Source: Verticillium longisporum
Lineage: Eukaryota; Ascomycota; Sordariomycetes; Glomerellales; Plectosphaerellaceae
Assembly: GCA_019188255.1 (NCBI GenBank)
Contig: JAETXT010000001.1
Location: forward strand, 4,774,001 to 4,838,000
Direction of reading: 5' to 3'
Length of the DNA stretch: 64,000 nt
Both the position numbers and the translations under genes were made by a program. Shown here in pieces: positions 1-11,239 of the stretch (within the stretch, counting starts at the first letter, position 1; each line of letters begins with the position of its first letter). Under the pieces are notes generated by a model that saw only the letters and a list, made by a program, of their open reading frames with translations, made no database searches and was not told where the DNA came from.

Positions 1-907
1 CAGCAGCTCCAGGGCAACGCCCAGTACGCGGCGCTGAAGCAAAAGATGCAGGACTCGATGAAGAGCGGCGACAAGTCGGCCATGATGGACGCCCGTCAGT
101 CCATCAACCACATCCACAAGCGCGAGGGCGTCAACCCGTTTGCCGCCCTCTGGGGCCTCGTTCAGATCCCCTTCAGCTACGGTCTCTTCATCGTGCTCAA
201 CAACATGGCCAAGATTCCCGTTCCGTCGCTGGAGAACGGCGGCCTCTTGTGGTTCAACGACCTGTCCGTGTCTGACCCCTTCTTTATCCTGCCCGTCGCC
301 GCGCCCATCGCCATGGTCGCCATGCTCAAGGTAACGTTCACCGTCGCTCCCGTCCCAAGGGTCGAATAGAGGTAGCTGACATCCGAGACAGTCCGGTACA
401 AAGTTTGCTCCCGTCCAGCAGCAGGCCCAGATGAAGCTCATGATGTACATCTTCGTTCCCCTGTCGCTCATTTTCACAATTTGGCTCCCCGCCGCCGTCC
501 AGTTCTACTTCCTCTGCTCGACCCTCGTCGGCTGGGGCCAGAACCTCCTCTTCCAGAACCCGGCCTTCCGACGCGCCACCGGCCTCCCTGAGCTCGTTAG
601 GCCCGTTCTCCCCGCCTCGACCTCTCGCATTAGCGGCGCCATGTTCTACCCGCCCACCAAGCGCACGGGCTCCACGGATGCCAACACCATCGATGTGACG
701 GCTGTAGAGGAGAAGCCCAAGAACGTCTTCAGCGGCGCCGTCGCAGACCTGAAGCAGACCGTCCACGGAGCCAAGGGTGGCATGGGCTCCTTTGTCGACC
801 AGGCTCGGCAGGAGCAGGCCGAGAAGAGCAACAAGTCATGGGAGGAGAAGCGCGCCGAAGAGGACAAGAGGCGCTTCAAGTCTGATTTGAAGAGGAGAGC
901 GAAGTAG
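1..907 (+). CDS. OXA1: Oxa1/YidC-type mitochondrial inner-membrane insertase, 3' part
   Basis: This is the C-terminal 281 codons of the Oxa1 insertase, which places mitochondrially made and some imported proteins into the inner membrane. The 5' end lies outside the window. Two exons are visible, 1-330 and 392-907, joined across a 61-bp intron (GTAACG...ACAG) that keeps the frame. The protein shows the family's cytosol/matrix loop followed by membrane segments, with recognisable stretches such as NPFAALWGLVQIP, LLWFNDLSVSDPFF, MMYIFVPLSLIF and LPAAVQFYFLCSTL. The last ~100 residues are hydrophilic, rich in Lys/Arg/Glu (EEKRAEEDKRRFKSDLKRR), as expected of the ribosome-binding matrix tail of Oxa1. 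The stop is TAG at 905-907. I am confident of the family; the paralogue Cox18 is less likely because of the charged tail. Confidence 0.92.
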
Positions 908-3900
908 GTTGACGGCAACGGTCGCAAGCAATGTACACTACATAAGAGAAAAGGGTTCTTGGCAAGATTCGCATGTACATGGAGATAGCAGCGGTCGGCC
1001 ATTGGCCGCTTTGGTTGTCTTCGCGGAGGCTGCACAAGAAGCATTTGTAACACCAAAAAGAAAACAGCATGGTTCGGTGTTGGAAGAGAATATCATAAAC
1101 ATCAAAAGCTGCAGCATGCATGCACACCAGCGCTCAGATCACATTGCGGGAGAAACACCCCGTCGGCGACATTCACCCCAATAACTGACCGGGGCAGACT
1201 GAGGCAACAGGACTTCGGAGAGGAAACATGTGGACAGGCATAAAAAGGTTCGCCAACCAAAGGACAACGGCTGTCCGGGTCGTGTGCTGTCCAAGCTCAC
1301 TCGTGCATATCGTCTTGCATACAAAGTACATGTGCGTCTCCAGAGCTCCGCACGAGACCTGGGGCCAGGTGAGTCCGCCAGTGACAGGATGGTAAAAAAT
1401 TTGGAGGATCGTTCCAGTCGTCAACGTAAAGTGGCGTGACAAATGAGTCGTCAACAAGACGACAGGTCATCTAGATGGCACGGTGACATGTCTCCTCAGT
1501 CAGATCGCGGAGTGTGGTTCAAGCTCCGAGGTTACGCTACTACATGTACCTTGGCTGGAGCCGTTCCCAGGCGAGATGTTCCGGGATGTCGTATACATGT
1601 ATGCGAGGCACTGGCTTCTGGCGCAGGCACCGGGTGTTCGTCCCTGGTCTCGATCGGTGGATCACTTATTGAGAATCCAGTCGGTTCTCACAATTCGATC
1701 CGCAGCGCCGAATGACACCTCAAGCCAGTCCTCGACCGAGCAACCCGACCAGACCACGGATAGTCGGATTGCAGAATGGCCTGAGCTTGGGAAATCCCGA
1801 GCTAACAAGCCCGAAGACCCTCCTGCAATATTACTCCTGTTGGTGCAGCCAACAAGTGATGTCCGCACCCCGAAGTACTGTATACACAGTACTGCAGATG
1901 CATCTTGGCTCGCCCATTCAACGATGCGAAGGGCGAGACTGTTTGTTGGCTTGAGAACCTGTCATCGCAAGCCGTGCACCGCTGTTTGATTGGCTTGGCT
2001 GCAGGACATGGCCTGCCGGCCATGTTCGATATATCGTTGCCACGCCCGAAGAAGCGGAGCAGAAATTGCCTAGCAGCGACCGTGGCGTTAGTAACGTCGG
2101 AGGCGACGACCGACCTGGGACTGTCATGAATCGTCTTCTGGAAGGTTGTCAACGTCGAGGCCACATGATGCTGCAGGTAGTAAAAGGGGTGCTCCAAGGA
2201 TTGAGGATGCAGTGTACACCAGGGTACGTCTTAGCGGGCGATGGTATTCGTTGACGCTGGGCGTGAGCAGCACCAGAGACGCACTGTCTCCCGTCCCCTT
2301 GCATGTACATGGTAGAGCTGCAGTGCGCCGGGGCGAACCTGGCTTGGCCCCCCCTTTTCGATGCGACGTCGCCAGGACCACGACCACGGAGTCGGCCTTT
2401 CATATAGCCCGTGTTCTGTGTGTCTGATCGAGAAAGAGGGGTCGATGAAGGATCGAAGGCGTGGCAGGCCTGACAGTGAGGGTCGTTTTTGGTCTCACAC
2501 GCTTGTACTGTCTCTGAGTTGGTGGTTGGTCTTTCAGACAGAGACACGTTGCCGTTGTCGCACTCATTGTAGAGCCTTCGAACTAGAATAAGCGATATAA
2601 AAGACTGCAGAACCTTGCGAATAAGGACAGACCAACGATCTCTGTCTACCTACCTACCTAGGTACCCGAGCAGTCTCGAAAGGCGATTGCAGGCGGGCGA
2701 GTCTACACGGGAACCCCTTCCGGGGTCCGTAATTAATTTCGTTCGGTCGCGCCAGGACGGGGATGGGACAGTTGTTGCCCACCATTCCCCGGCCATTGTC
2801 GACAGTGATGGCGTGCGGGCTGTGAGCGCGCAGTGCTGGCTCTTTCATGGGATTTGGTGCAGGTGTTGAGCAGCTCCGAAGACCAAGGACAAAGCCGAAG
2901 CTGGAATAGCAAATGAAGTGGTTCAGAGCCTACTGGATGCAATCAGTTATTCCAATGTCGATTGTCGTATCAACCTAAGGTAGGTAGGTACCTTGGCAGA
3001 ACAGTGTCTGGGATTTGAAGAAGACCAATGGATGGTAGTTGCCGCGAGAAAGCATATGCCAGTGTGCGAGGAGTACCTGCCCAGGTACCTACAGCAGGTA
3101 CCTAGCTACCTAGGTACCTTATCAATGGAAGACAGGCATGGCTTGCCAGAGAAGCTGCACCAGAGCAGCACCTGCCACGCTGGCGGCGTTCATGTTACAG
3201 GAAAGCTGCACCACGCACTGCAGCAGTAGGAACGTCCCCAAGGCCCCAGGGCAATTGCCTCACATGGGCTCCATTGACTCCCTGTCCTTTCCCTCGCGTC
3301 TTTGCACTCTCGCGTCTTTGCAGCAAACATACCTTCCTTCCTTTCAGCAGGCGGTCTTTACCCTGCCGTTGCTGCTGCCGCTGCCGCTGCTGCTGCCGTT
3401 CCTATCGACCAGGTTCTAGGCAGTTTGGTAGGTTCGCTAGGTAGGTACCTTAGATACCTAGGTAGGTACCTGGTTACTCTACGCCCCCTTCCTTGCTCGG
3501 TTGCAAGAGATCGAGGGGCTGTCGTTAGTGTTGGACTCCTACCATTTCGTGTCGCTCTCCAGTGTCCTCATGCAAACCAGCTCACACTCTTCAAATCGCT
3601 GTCTCGTTTCTTCCCTCCGTCTGCTTTTCTTATTCCTCTTTCCCCCCAAATTCCCTTGGATAGTGGTTAATTGACGTCTGCTGTCTCATCCTGCCGCAAT
3701 TCGCCTGGCTTTGACCCCCAATCGGCCCTCGACAAACAGGCTTCTTCCGACAGACGCATCTTCCCGCGCTGCATTGCCCCAAGCAGAACTATTGGCTGCT
3801 CTGCGCGCGATCACCGACCAGACTCTCTTGTTCCTGGCCGATATACACAAATAGCTAGGCAGTATTTCTTCCTTCTCCGAAAGCTAAAACGATACACCCG

Positions 3901-4796
3901 CCCAACAACGCCCAGCGTCCGATAGCCCGCTCGGGCACGTAGACTTACTCAACGGCGACGGACCCCCCCTAGAGGAAAATTCCGAAGGAACGAGTTCTGG
4001 ACAGCGCCGGTCCATTTGTTTACACACGCCGTGAATCACCTTATCAATCTAGTCACGCCAGTCTGCTGTGCTACGTACGCCTAGCTGGCTGCTAGCACGC
4101 TACTTGTCCCACTAGTTGCAGGACGACAGACCCTTTGTCTGTTTAGTAAAGAGTCAGTTACTCGCACTAAGCACCCGCGACCCCAAATCCAATCCGCTCG
4201 ACCTTCCCGGACAGTGCAGATCAGACGGCCAAGTACAAACTGCCGTCTCATCTGGGAGACGTCTAAGAACAATTTCACCGGCACACATACGACGGATCAA
4301 GCGCGCGCCTGTTTGTGTCCAACGAGATTTGCAGCTAACAGCGAACAGGCCACTCTCGAGACCCTCCGAAAAAAAGCCAGTCTCTTTGCTTCTGCCTCGA
4401 TCCCTGATCTGGATCTACGGCGGCCGTAAACTAGGGCCCGTGGACAACGACCCCCAGTTCCCCGCAGCCTTTAAAATTACCGTGTTGACCTGGTCCGACC
4501 CGGCTTGTTCTGGCCTACCCTTCGCCAGCTGAACCTCGGACGCCGTCCCTCACTCAACCCTTTTTCTTCACTTTTCAACCCTCTTCACCGAGGTTCTTGA
4601 TATCGACCGAGGAGCCTTCGCCCGTTCAGCCTCTGTGCAACAGATCCGTTGCCTTGGCCTGCCGACAGCACCACCACCACCTCGACGCGGTTCCCCCAAA
4701 GACCCCGCCTTACACCATCCACGTCTTATCAGCCAGCATCACCGCTGTATAACCCCCCGCCGCCGACCTCCGACCTCAAGACCACCACCAACCACG
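908..4796. other. long non-coding stretch and leader upstream of URC4
   Basis: I see no convincing gene in these 3.9 kb; the open frames are short, unconserved-looking and overlap one another. The region has two textures. From about 2640 to 3475 there are several palindromic clusters built from ACCT/AGGT units (ACCTAGGTACC). From about 3560 and again from 4500 to 4790 the plus strand is C/T-rich, like promoters and 5' leaders of filamentous fungi, so the last part is probably the promoter and untranslated leader of the gene starting at 4797. Confidence 0.6.
2640..3475. repeat. clusters of ACCT/AGGT palindromes
   Basis: Runs of the tetranucleotide ACCT and its complement AGGT form palindromes at about 2647-2665, 2978-2993, 3078-3120 and 3430-3472; a common core is CCTAGGTACC or GGTAGGTACC. 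They can form hairpins in either strand. Function is unknown; they may simply be a genome-wide intergenic motif. Confidence 0.7.
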
Positions 4797-6602
4797 ATGG
4801 GTCTCTTCTCCCGTAAGGAGAAAGTTCCCAGGGTGACAGCCAACGCCAAGCCGTCGATCAACACCTCCGACGTCAGTGTTCACTCTGGCGCCTCAAGCCT
4901 TAAATCACCGCCTGGGACCACTCGTGGCGGCTTCGGCAGAGTTTCTGGGGGCAATACCAACCCTAACACGCCCTTGACGCCTTTCTCTCCGGTGTCGATC
5001 CCCAAGATCGACCTACCGCGACCTCCCGACCCTCAATTGGATCCTGCGGGCTACCTCCGAAGCCTCGGCGCCGTGCGCGAGAGGAGCAGAATTGTCACGG
5101 ACAGGGCCCTGCGCAATGAACTGAACCATTTCGATGTCGACTTGAACAAGTTCCCCGACGTTGTGAGCTTTGTTTCGTGTATCATCAAGGTGCGTTGAGG
5201 ACCAGCAAGAACACAACCCCGAAGCAAAACCCAGTTACATCGCATCGCATGCTAACCGGGCGGTATCGTGCTGCAGCGCGACTTTGATGCCCCGTTCACC
5301 TCGATCCCGAGCCACGGCCGGCACCAGCATTTCTGCGTTGGCGGTCGTGACCGTATCGCGCATCTCTTGTCCACGTTCCCCGACGATATTGACAATACGG
5401 AAAAGTGCCGACGCATGGTAGACCTTTTCCTAGTCAGCGTTTTGCTCGACGCCGGCGCAGGCACGCAGTGGAGCTACAAGAGCACAGAGAACAACCGCAT
5501 GTATAGGCGGTCAGAAGGCATTGCCGTTGCAAGCTTGGAAATGTTCAAGAGTGGCATGTTCTCAAGCGACAAGTCCAATAAATATCAGGTGGATACCGAT
5601 GGTCTTCTCACCTTGACGCCCGAGAAACTGGCGGCCGGCCTGCAATCCAAGCCCGGAAACGAGATGGCAGGCATAGAGGGTCGCACGCAGCTTCTCATCA
5701 GACTTGCCGATGCTCTCGAGAAGAAACCAGAATTCTTCGGAAGAGACGGCCGCCCTGGCCGTATGGTTGGTATGTCGACCAGGAGAGCCTGGGTCAAAGT
5801 AACGATCACTAACAATTGCTAGATTATTTGCTGTCTCATCCTTCCACTCAAGCCTCTTCCATGCCGATTGTCGCTCTACCCACGCTCTGGAACGTCCTGA
5901 TGAATGGTCTCGCGCCCATCTGGCCACCTTCACGCACCGCCATCAATGGCATCTCCCTAGGTGATGCCTGGCCTTGCAGCAGCATGCCTCAAACGTCCTC
6001 TCCTACCAACACATTTTCGCCATTCCCGTCCTCGGGCCAGTCACCGACAGCAGCATGGGAGTCAATCCTACCCTTCCACAAGCTGACCCAGTGGCTGTGT
6101 TACAGTCTCATGCAGCCCATGCAGTCGCTTCTCCGTATACACTTTGCGGGCGTCGAACTTCTGACCGGCCTGCCAGAGTACCGCAACGGTGGGCTCTTTG
6201 TGGATACAGGGGTGCTAACCCTAAAGCCGGACGACGCAGAGCGCGGGTTACAGAATTACGCCGACTATTGTCGCAGGACTGGGGTGAAGGGTGTTGAGGT
6301 TGCTCCCATGTTTGAGCCGAGCGACGACGTGATCGTTGAATGGCGCGGCGTGACAGTGGGACTCTTGGACAAATTGCTCATCGAGGTGAACAAGAGCCTG
6401 AGGAATGATCTCGGCGGGAACGAGTTGACATTGGCGCAGCTACTTGAGGCCGGCAGCTGGAAGGTAAGAAATAAGCCCAGTTTCGCAAAACCGACAAAAC
6501 ATGCTGACTGCGTTACAGGGTGGCCGCGAAATTGCGGAGGTCAGCAGGCCAAATACCAAGGAGCCGCCCATTCTTATTGACAGCGACGGCACCGTCTTTT
6601 AG
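4797..6602 (+). CDS. URC4: URC4-like uracil catabolism protein (DUF1688)
   Basis: Four exons (4797-5189, 5277-5769, 5823-6463, 6519-6602) give a 536-residue protein. The start is the ATG in ACCACGATGG, the first ATG of the frame. Introns are 87, 53 and 55 bp with proper GT...AG ends, and all joins keep frame. The middle carries the family core: HFCVGGRDRI, FPDDIDNTEKCRRMVDLF, SVLLDAGAGTQW and YRRSEGIAVASLEMF, which I recognise as DUF1688, the family of yeast Urc4 and fission-yeast Urg3. URC4 is needed in the URC pathway that uses uracil as nitrogen source; its exact reaction is not settled. The first ~80 residues are low-complexity (Ser/Thr/Pro) and probably disordered. None of the other URC genes is visible nearby. 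Confidence 0.88.
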
Positions 6603-6840
6603 ACACGCGGAAGAAGCGTAAATGCCTTGGACGGTGTATGACTTTTTGGGAATCACGACAATGGATGGGGGCTATTCATGATGGGTTGCGTGAAAAAAAC
6701 GGCTCACACATAATGGGACCGGGGGAGGCTGCGTTCGTTTGATTCCATAGCCTTGCTAATTCCATCACAGTACGCTTGGCTCAGAAATACCGATGCATCA
6801 ATACTCAAGTCTGTATTAATCGATTCACTTTGTTTTTGTT

Positions 6841-7392
6841 TCAGTCGGAATCGCTCTCCAGCGCCACGATAGCATCCACCTTGGCAGCACTTGCGCTCTG
6901 CGGATCGAACCTGTACCCCAACCACTCCTTGGCCAGCCGCCTCGCCAGCTCTAATCCCACGACCCTCTCGCCCATACATAGCACCTGGGCGTTGTTGCTC
7001 AAGACAGCTCGCTCGACCGAGAAACTGTCATGCGCTGTCACTGCTCGTACGCCCTTGATTTTGTTTGCTGCAATGGCTACGCCAAGCCCTGTACCGCAGA
7101 TGAGCAGCGCCCGGTCACAGGTGCCATCCGCCACAAGCTTTGCTGCAGATGCGGCCCGGTGGGGACAAGCCGTCTTGTCGTCACCTGTATAGCTCCCCAC
7201 GTCTTCGATGAGTTCTACCCGAGGGTCTTTTTCGAAGTCTTGCTTGATCCTGTCCTTGTAGTGAACGCCAGCGTCCTGGGGTTATTGCTGTGAGCAATCA
7301 TCCACCTCAAATGTGCGAGTGGACTTTAGGGGTCAAGAACTCACGTCGCAGCCGATGGCGATTCTCAACTTGGACTCGGACAGAACAGCCAT
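6841..7392 (-). CDS. RpiB/LacAB-family sugar-phosphate isomerase (EYI2-like)
   Basis: Two exons on the minus strand (7345-7392 and 6841-7275, intron 7276-7344 of 69 bp) encode 160 residues, the usual RpiB size. The N-terminus reads RIAIGCDDAG, matching the RpiB beta-1/phosphate loop with the usual CDHAG changed to CDDAG. The catalytic cysteine lies in [20 protein letters not shown] (about residue 76), and [14 protein letters not shown] is the later conserved loop. RpiB enzymes interconvert aldose and ketose phosphates. In fungi, members next to a DAK-type kinase and a TIM-like isomerase act on D-erythrulose-4-phosphate in erythritol breakdown; here that role is inferred from neighbours. It is divergently oriented to the kinase at 8104 with about 710 bp between them. 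Confidence 0.87.
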
Positions 7393-8103
7393 GATATTGG
7401 TAGGTTTTGAGGTATTGGGCGGTTTCTTTTTTTTTTCCCGAGAACCCTAAAGCGAATACTGGGGGGAATTTGTCTCTGCTCCAACCTTTGCTCCCTGGGA
7501 GTGTCCAGAGTGTGGGATATCTATCTGACCTCGAGTTGCCCCGTGTGGCTCGAACACAGCACCACCAAGTCCAACGGATTACCGCTTTGGGAAGTCCGTT
7601 CCCCATATGACCCAGCTCCATCCTCCGCACACTCTCATCCGACACCTGACCTCAAGGCTTGTCATGAACCCCGCGGATGGAATGGTCTAAGGGGGTCTAG
7701 ATTGCCTTGTTGGTCCGAGTTCTGGGGCTGGACGGACTGGGTCTACTTACCAACACGACCAACGCGTTGGTACGCCCAGGGAACGCCGCCTGCGAATGTC
7801 TTGCCACAAGCCGGTATCCCCAAAAGCGATGCTGCGGCATTCCCGTCGTGGAAATCCCTGGTCCATTGGCTTGACTGGTGCCGACAGGTTATCGGTTGTC
7901 GCGGATGCAAAATTAGGACCTCCGCTGTTCGGCAATGGATCAGCCAAAATGATGTTGAGGCTCTTCGCCATCGAACTTGGCGCTTCGCAGAAAACTAAGC
8001 ACTTATACCACGGCCTGAACGCCAGCTGTGGTTCAAATTTCTCCAGCAAATATACTTCCTCCGTCTCGAAATCCCTGCCGTTTTTCTATCACAGCATCTC
8101 GAC
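7393..8103. promoter_or_regulatory. divergent promoter region between RpiB-like and kinase genes
   Basis: The 711 bp between the two divergent start codons must hold both promoters. I see no gene in it and no clear TATA box. A T10 tract lies at about 7428-7437. Shared regulation of the two genes is plausible from the layout only. Confidence 0.5.
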
Positions 8104-9902
8104 ATGTCGAAACGTCATCTTTTCGACTCACCTGATGGGCTTGTGAACAAAGCTCTGCGAGGCATCATCTCTTACAACCCCTCGCTGGCTCTCGACGAGG
8201 CGAACCGCGTCGTTTTCGATACGAGATTTGACAAGTCCAAGGTCAGCGTCATCAGTGGCGGCGGCTCTGGCCATGAACCAGCCTGGTCAGGCTACGTGGG
8301 CACGAACCTGCTGTCGGCATCAGTAGCGGGCGACATCTTTGCAAGCCCTAGCACCCGGCAAATTCTATCCGCCATCGAACAAGTTCCTTCCGACAAAGGC
8401 ACCATTCTCGTCATCACGAATTACACTGGTGACTGCCTGCACTTTGGGCTTGCCAATGAAAAGGCGCGCGCAAGAGGCCATGACTGCCGCATGATCATCT
8501 GTGGCGACGATGTCTCGGTCGGCAAGAGGGGCAGCCTGGTCGGGCGACGCGGTCTTGCTGGTCAACTTGGCGTCCTCAAGGTCATGGGTGGTGCCGCCGG
8601 CGCAGGTGGCTCGCTGGATCAAGTGTACGACCTCGGTGTCGCCTTTTCGGAGCAAATTGTCTCAATCGCGGCGTCCCTCGACCACTGCCACGTTCCCGGC
8701 CGGACGGAGCACGGTGCGCTGCTCGCCGATGAAGTCGAGATCGGCACAGGTCCTCATAACGAGCCCGGATATCAGAAACTCTCGCCGCCGCCGTCCCCGG
8801 AGGAGCTCGTGCGCAAGGTCCTCACGTACTGCCTCGACGAGTCGGACCCGGAGCGCGGCTACGTCCATTTTGCGCCAGGCGACTAGACATTCCTGCTCGT
8901 CAGCAACTTTGGCGGCATGTCACACCTCGAGATGGGCGCGCTCGTCGACGAGCTTCTCGACCAGCTGGCGGCAGAGTGGCGCATGGAGCCCGTGCGTGTC
9001 TTTGCCGGGTTCCTCGAGACATCGCTCAACGCGCCGGCGTTTAGCGTGTCGGTCATCAACGTATCGGCCGCGGCGCGAAACTGCTCGTACAGCGTCGAAG
9101 AGATCCGCGGATTCGCCGACGCGCATACGGGCACGTACTGGGAGTCGATGACGGGACTGCAGTCGCAGAGGCGGAAGCGCGGCGAGCAGATTGTCACGGC
9201 GCCATCGCAGGCGGACGAGGAGGAGAAGAGCAGTCGGGCCGCCGCCTTGGACGAGGCACAAGACGTCATGGTTGAGCCCAGCAGGCTAGAGGCCATGCTG
9301 CGCACGGCGTGTGAGGCACTCGTGGCGTCCGAGCCGGACCTCACGCGCTGGGACACGGTCATGGGCGACGGTGACTGTGGCGAGACGGTCAAGACGGTGG
9401 CCGTGTCGCTGCTGGCGGCGCTCGACGCGGGCGTGGCGCGGTCCGGGTCCGTGGGCCGCGTGCTCGCCGAGCTCGAGGATATCGTCGAGTCCAAGATTGG
9501 CGGCACGCTCGGCGGCGTGCTCGGCATCTTTTCGTGTCGCTGCGCGTCGCAATGCAGCGGGACGCGGCCATCGCGCGGACGCGGGGTCAGGAGGCCCTCT
9601 GGGCGGGCGCGCTGACGACGGCGCTCCAGAACCTCAGGCGGTACACGCCAGCCAAGGTGGGAGACCGCACCATCATGGACGCTCTCATTCCCTTTGCCGA
9701 GGGCATGGCCGTTGGGGGTTTCACGGCGGGCGTGGAGGGTGCCGTGGGCGGCGCCGAGTCGACCAAGGGCATGAAGCCGCGGCTAGGTAGGGCGACCTAT
9801 GTTGGCGTCGGGTCTGGAGACGAGGGCAGGGAGATTCCACCCGACCCGGGCGCGTGGGCGGCGAGGGTCACGGTGGAGGGGCTCCTCGCGGGGATGGCTT
9901 AG
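8104..9902 (+). pseudogene. dihydroxyacetone/erythrulose-type kinase, interrupted twice (EYK1-like)
   Basis: Read through its breaks this would be about 599 residues, the normal length of two-domain (DhaK plus DhaL) kinases. The DhaK half starts MSKRHLFDSPDGLVNKALRG and contains the nucleotide/substrate loop VISGGGSGHEP, followed by TNYTGDCLHFGLA and CHVPGR, the region of the substrate-binding His. The DhaL half has WDTVMGDGDCGETV, the ATP/Mg motif, and a late GGFTAGVEGA stretch. Two lesions are visible. An in-frame TAG sits at 8884-8886, between FAPGD and TFLLVSNFGG where homologues usually have Glu or Gln. A frame change falls at the T-run 9529-9532 (IGGTLGGVLGIF), after which the coding frame resumes one base out and runs to 9902. 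No splice pair removes either lesion. If both are real, the kinase is dead; the second looks like a lost T in a homopolymer and could be an assembly error. Confidence 0.85.
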
Positions 9903-10456
9903 TCTAGGCCCCCGTGGTCATGATTGGTAACGGCAGCGAATATTACCATACGCTTTACGCATATTCTCTTGTCATCCTGAATTGGGCAACCCCGCGTGAT
10001 TGCTGCAGCTTTCTGGATCACTATTATGGGGACGATAGATGGGAAGATGTGATCTAATCGGGGCGGCAAGGAGCGAAAAGGGGCGATCCGTCGGTGAGCC
10101 TCGGTGTGTTTCGGTAAGCCCTCCACCCGTCACTCACCTTGGTCCATATCAGGACATCCGAGCCATGGGGTTCCACCTCTTCGGCTTCCTATCTACCTGT
10201 CGGAACGTTCATCTACCTGCTCAGCCATCTGGGGACGTTCGGCTCTTCTGTGTTATTGGATTGTATTTGAATACTAGCCCAGGCGATCCGGCTGACGGAA
10301 GTAGCATCTCTCAGCGCACTTCCGATCCTGCTTTCGTCAGAGGCGGAAGCAACTTCACGAGCTCACACGGTCATACCCACCTCCTGTCGACTCGGCCACC
10401 AAAGGAACTTCATCATCCAAGCATCATCACACACTTTACACACCTAGCAAGTCACA
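9903..10456. other. intergenic, promoter of the TIM-like gene
   Basis: No coding signal is seen in 554 bp. The last ~90 bp before the ATG at 10457 are C/A-rich (CATCATCCAAGCATCATCACAC...), typical of a fungal 5' leader. Confidence 0.5.
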
Positions 10457-11239
10457 ATGGACACCGTCACTCCCCGCCGCCGCCTCATCGGCCTCTCCAC
10501 CAAGATGTACTTCTCCCCCTCCCGCACTAAAGAATACCTCGACGCACTGCTGCCCCGCCTCGCCACATGCCCAGGACCCCACGCCATCGACATCTTCCTG
10601 ATCCCCGACTTCCTCTCGCTGCCCGCCGCCGTCACCCAGACCGGCACAGCCCCTCTGCTCCTCGGCGCCCAAGACTGCTACGCCGAAGACGCGGGCGCCT
10701 ACACGGGCGAGATCTCACCCGCGTCCCTCGCCGAGCTCGGCGTCCGCATCGTCGAGCTGGGCCACGCCGAGCGCCGCCGCCTCTTCGGCGAGACGGACGC
10801 ATCCACGGCCGCCAAGGCCGCCGCCGCCGCCCGCAACGGCCTCATCCCGCTCGTGTGCGTCGGCGAGCTCGACAGGCCCCTGGCCGCTGGTGATGAGGCG
10901 GGGGCCCAGGCCGCCGCCGAGGCCCTGCGGCCGCAGGTCGAGAGCGTGCTGGCGGCCGTGCCGCCGGCGGCTGAGGTCGTGCTGGCGTATGAGCCCGTCT
11001 GGGCCATTGGCGCTGCGGAGCCGGCGGCGGCGGAGCATGTGCTTGGTGTTGTGCGGGCGGTGCGCGCGATGGCGTGCGTGCAGGGCCGGGAGGGGCGTGT
11101 GAGGATTCTGTATGGGGGTAGCGCGGGGCCGGGGACGTTTGCGAGGTTGAAGGGCGGCGTGGACGGGCTGTTTCTTGGGCGGTTTGGGCATGATGTCGAT
11201 AGGTTTTGGAGGACTGTTGAGGAGGTGGCGAGTGCGTGA
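10457..11239 (+). CDS. triosephosphate-isomerase-like protein (EYI1-like)
   Basis: A single-exon frame of 260 residues starting at CACAATGG. It has the TIM catalytic set: Lys16 in LSTKMYF, His103 in VELGHAERR (canonical GHSERR) and Glu179 in VLAYEPVWAIG, and the phosphate loop ILYGGSAGPGTF near the end. The N-terminal signature differs from housekeeping TIM (GNWKMN becomes LSTKMYF), and the middle is Ala-rich, so this is unlikely to be the glycolytic enzyme. Such divergent TIMs occur beside DAK-type kinases and RpiB-like proteins in fungi and bacteria that break down erythritol, where they isomerise L-erythrulose-1-phosphate. That substrate is inferred from context. GC content is very high at third positions. 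Confidence 0.86.
   Translation: MDTVTPRRRLIGLSTKMYFSPSRTKEYLDALLPRLATCPGPHAIDIFLIPDFLSLPAAVTQTGTAPLLLGAQDCYAEDAGAYTGEISPASLAELGVRIVELGHAERRRLFGETDASTAAKAAAAARNGLIPLVCVGELDRPLAAGDEAGAQAAAEALRPQVESVLAAVPPAAEVVLAYEPVWAIGAAEPAAAEHVLGVVRAVRAMACVQGREGRVRILYGGSAGPGTFARLKGGVDGLFLGRFGHDVDRFWRTVEEVASA

Noticed and set aside
1483..1989. 168-codon frame in the URC4 upstream region
   Set aside because: No recognisable motif, no splice context, overlaps other frames of similar length; expected by chance at this GC content.
8816..8886. An intron ending at the TAG 8884-8886 that would remove the stop in the kinase
   Set aside because: Any GT upstream would delete the conserved DPERGYVHFAPGD stretch or make an intron under 45 bp; the coding text on both sides is contiguous in one frame.
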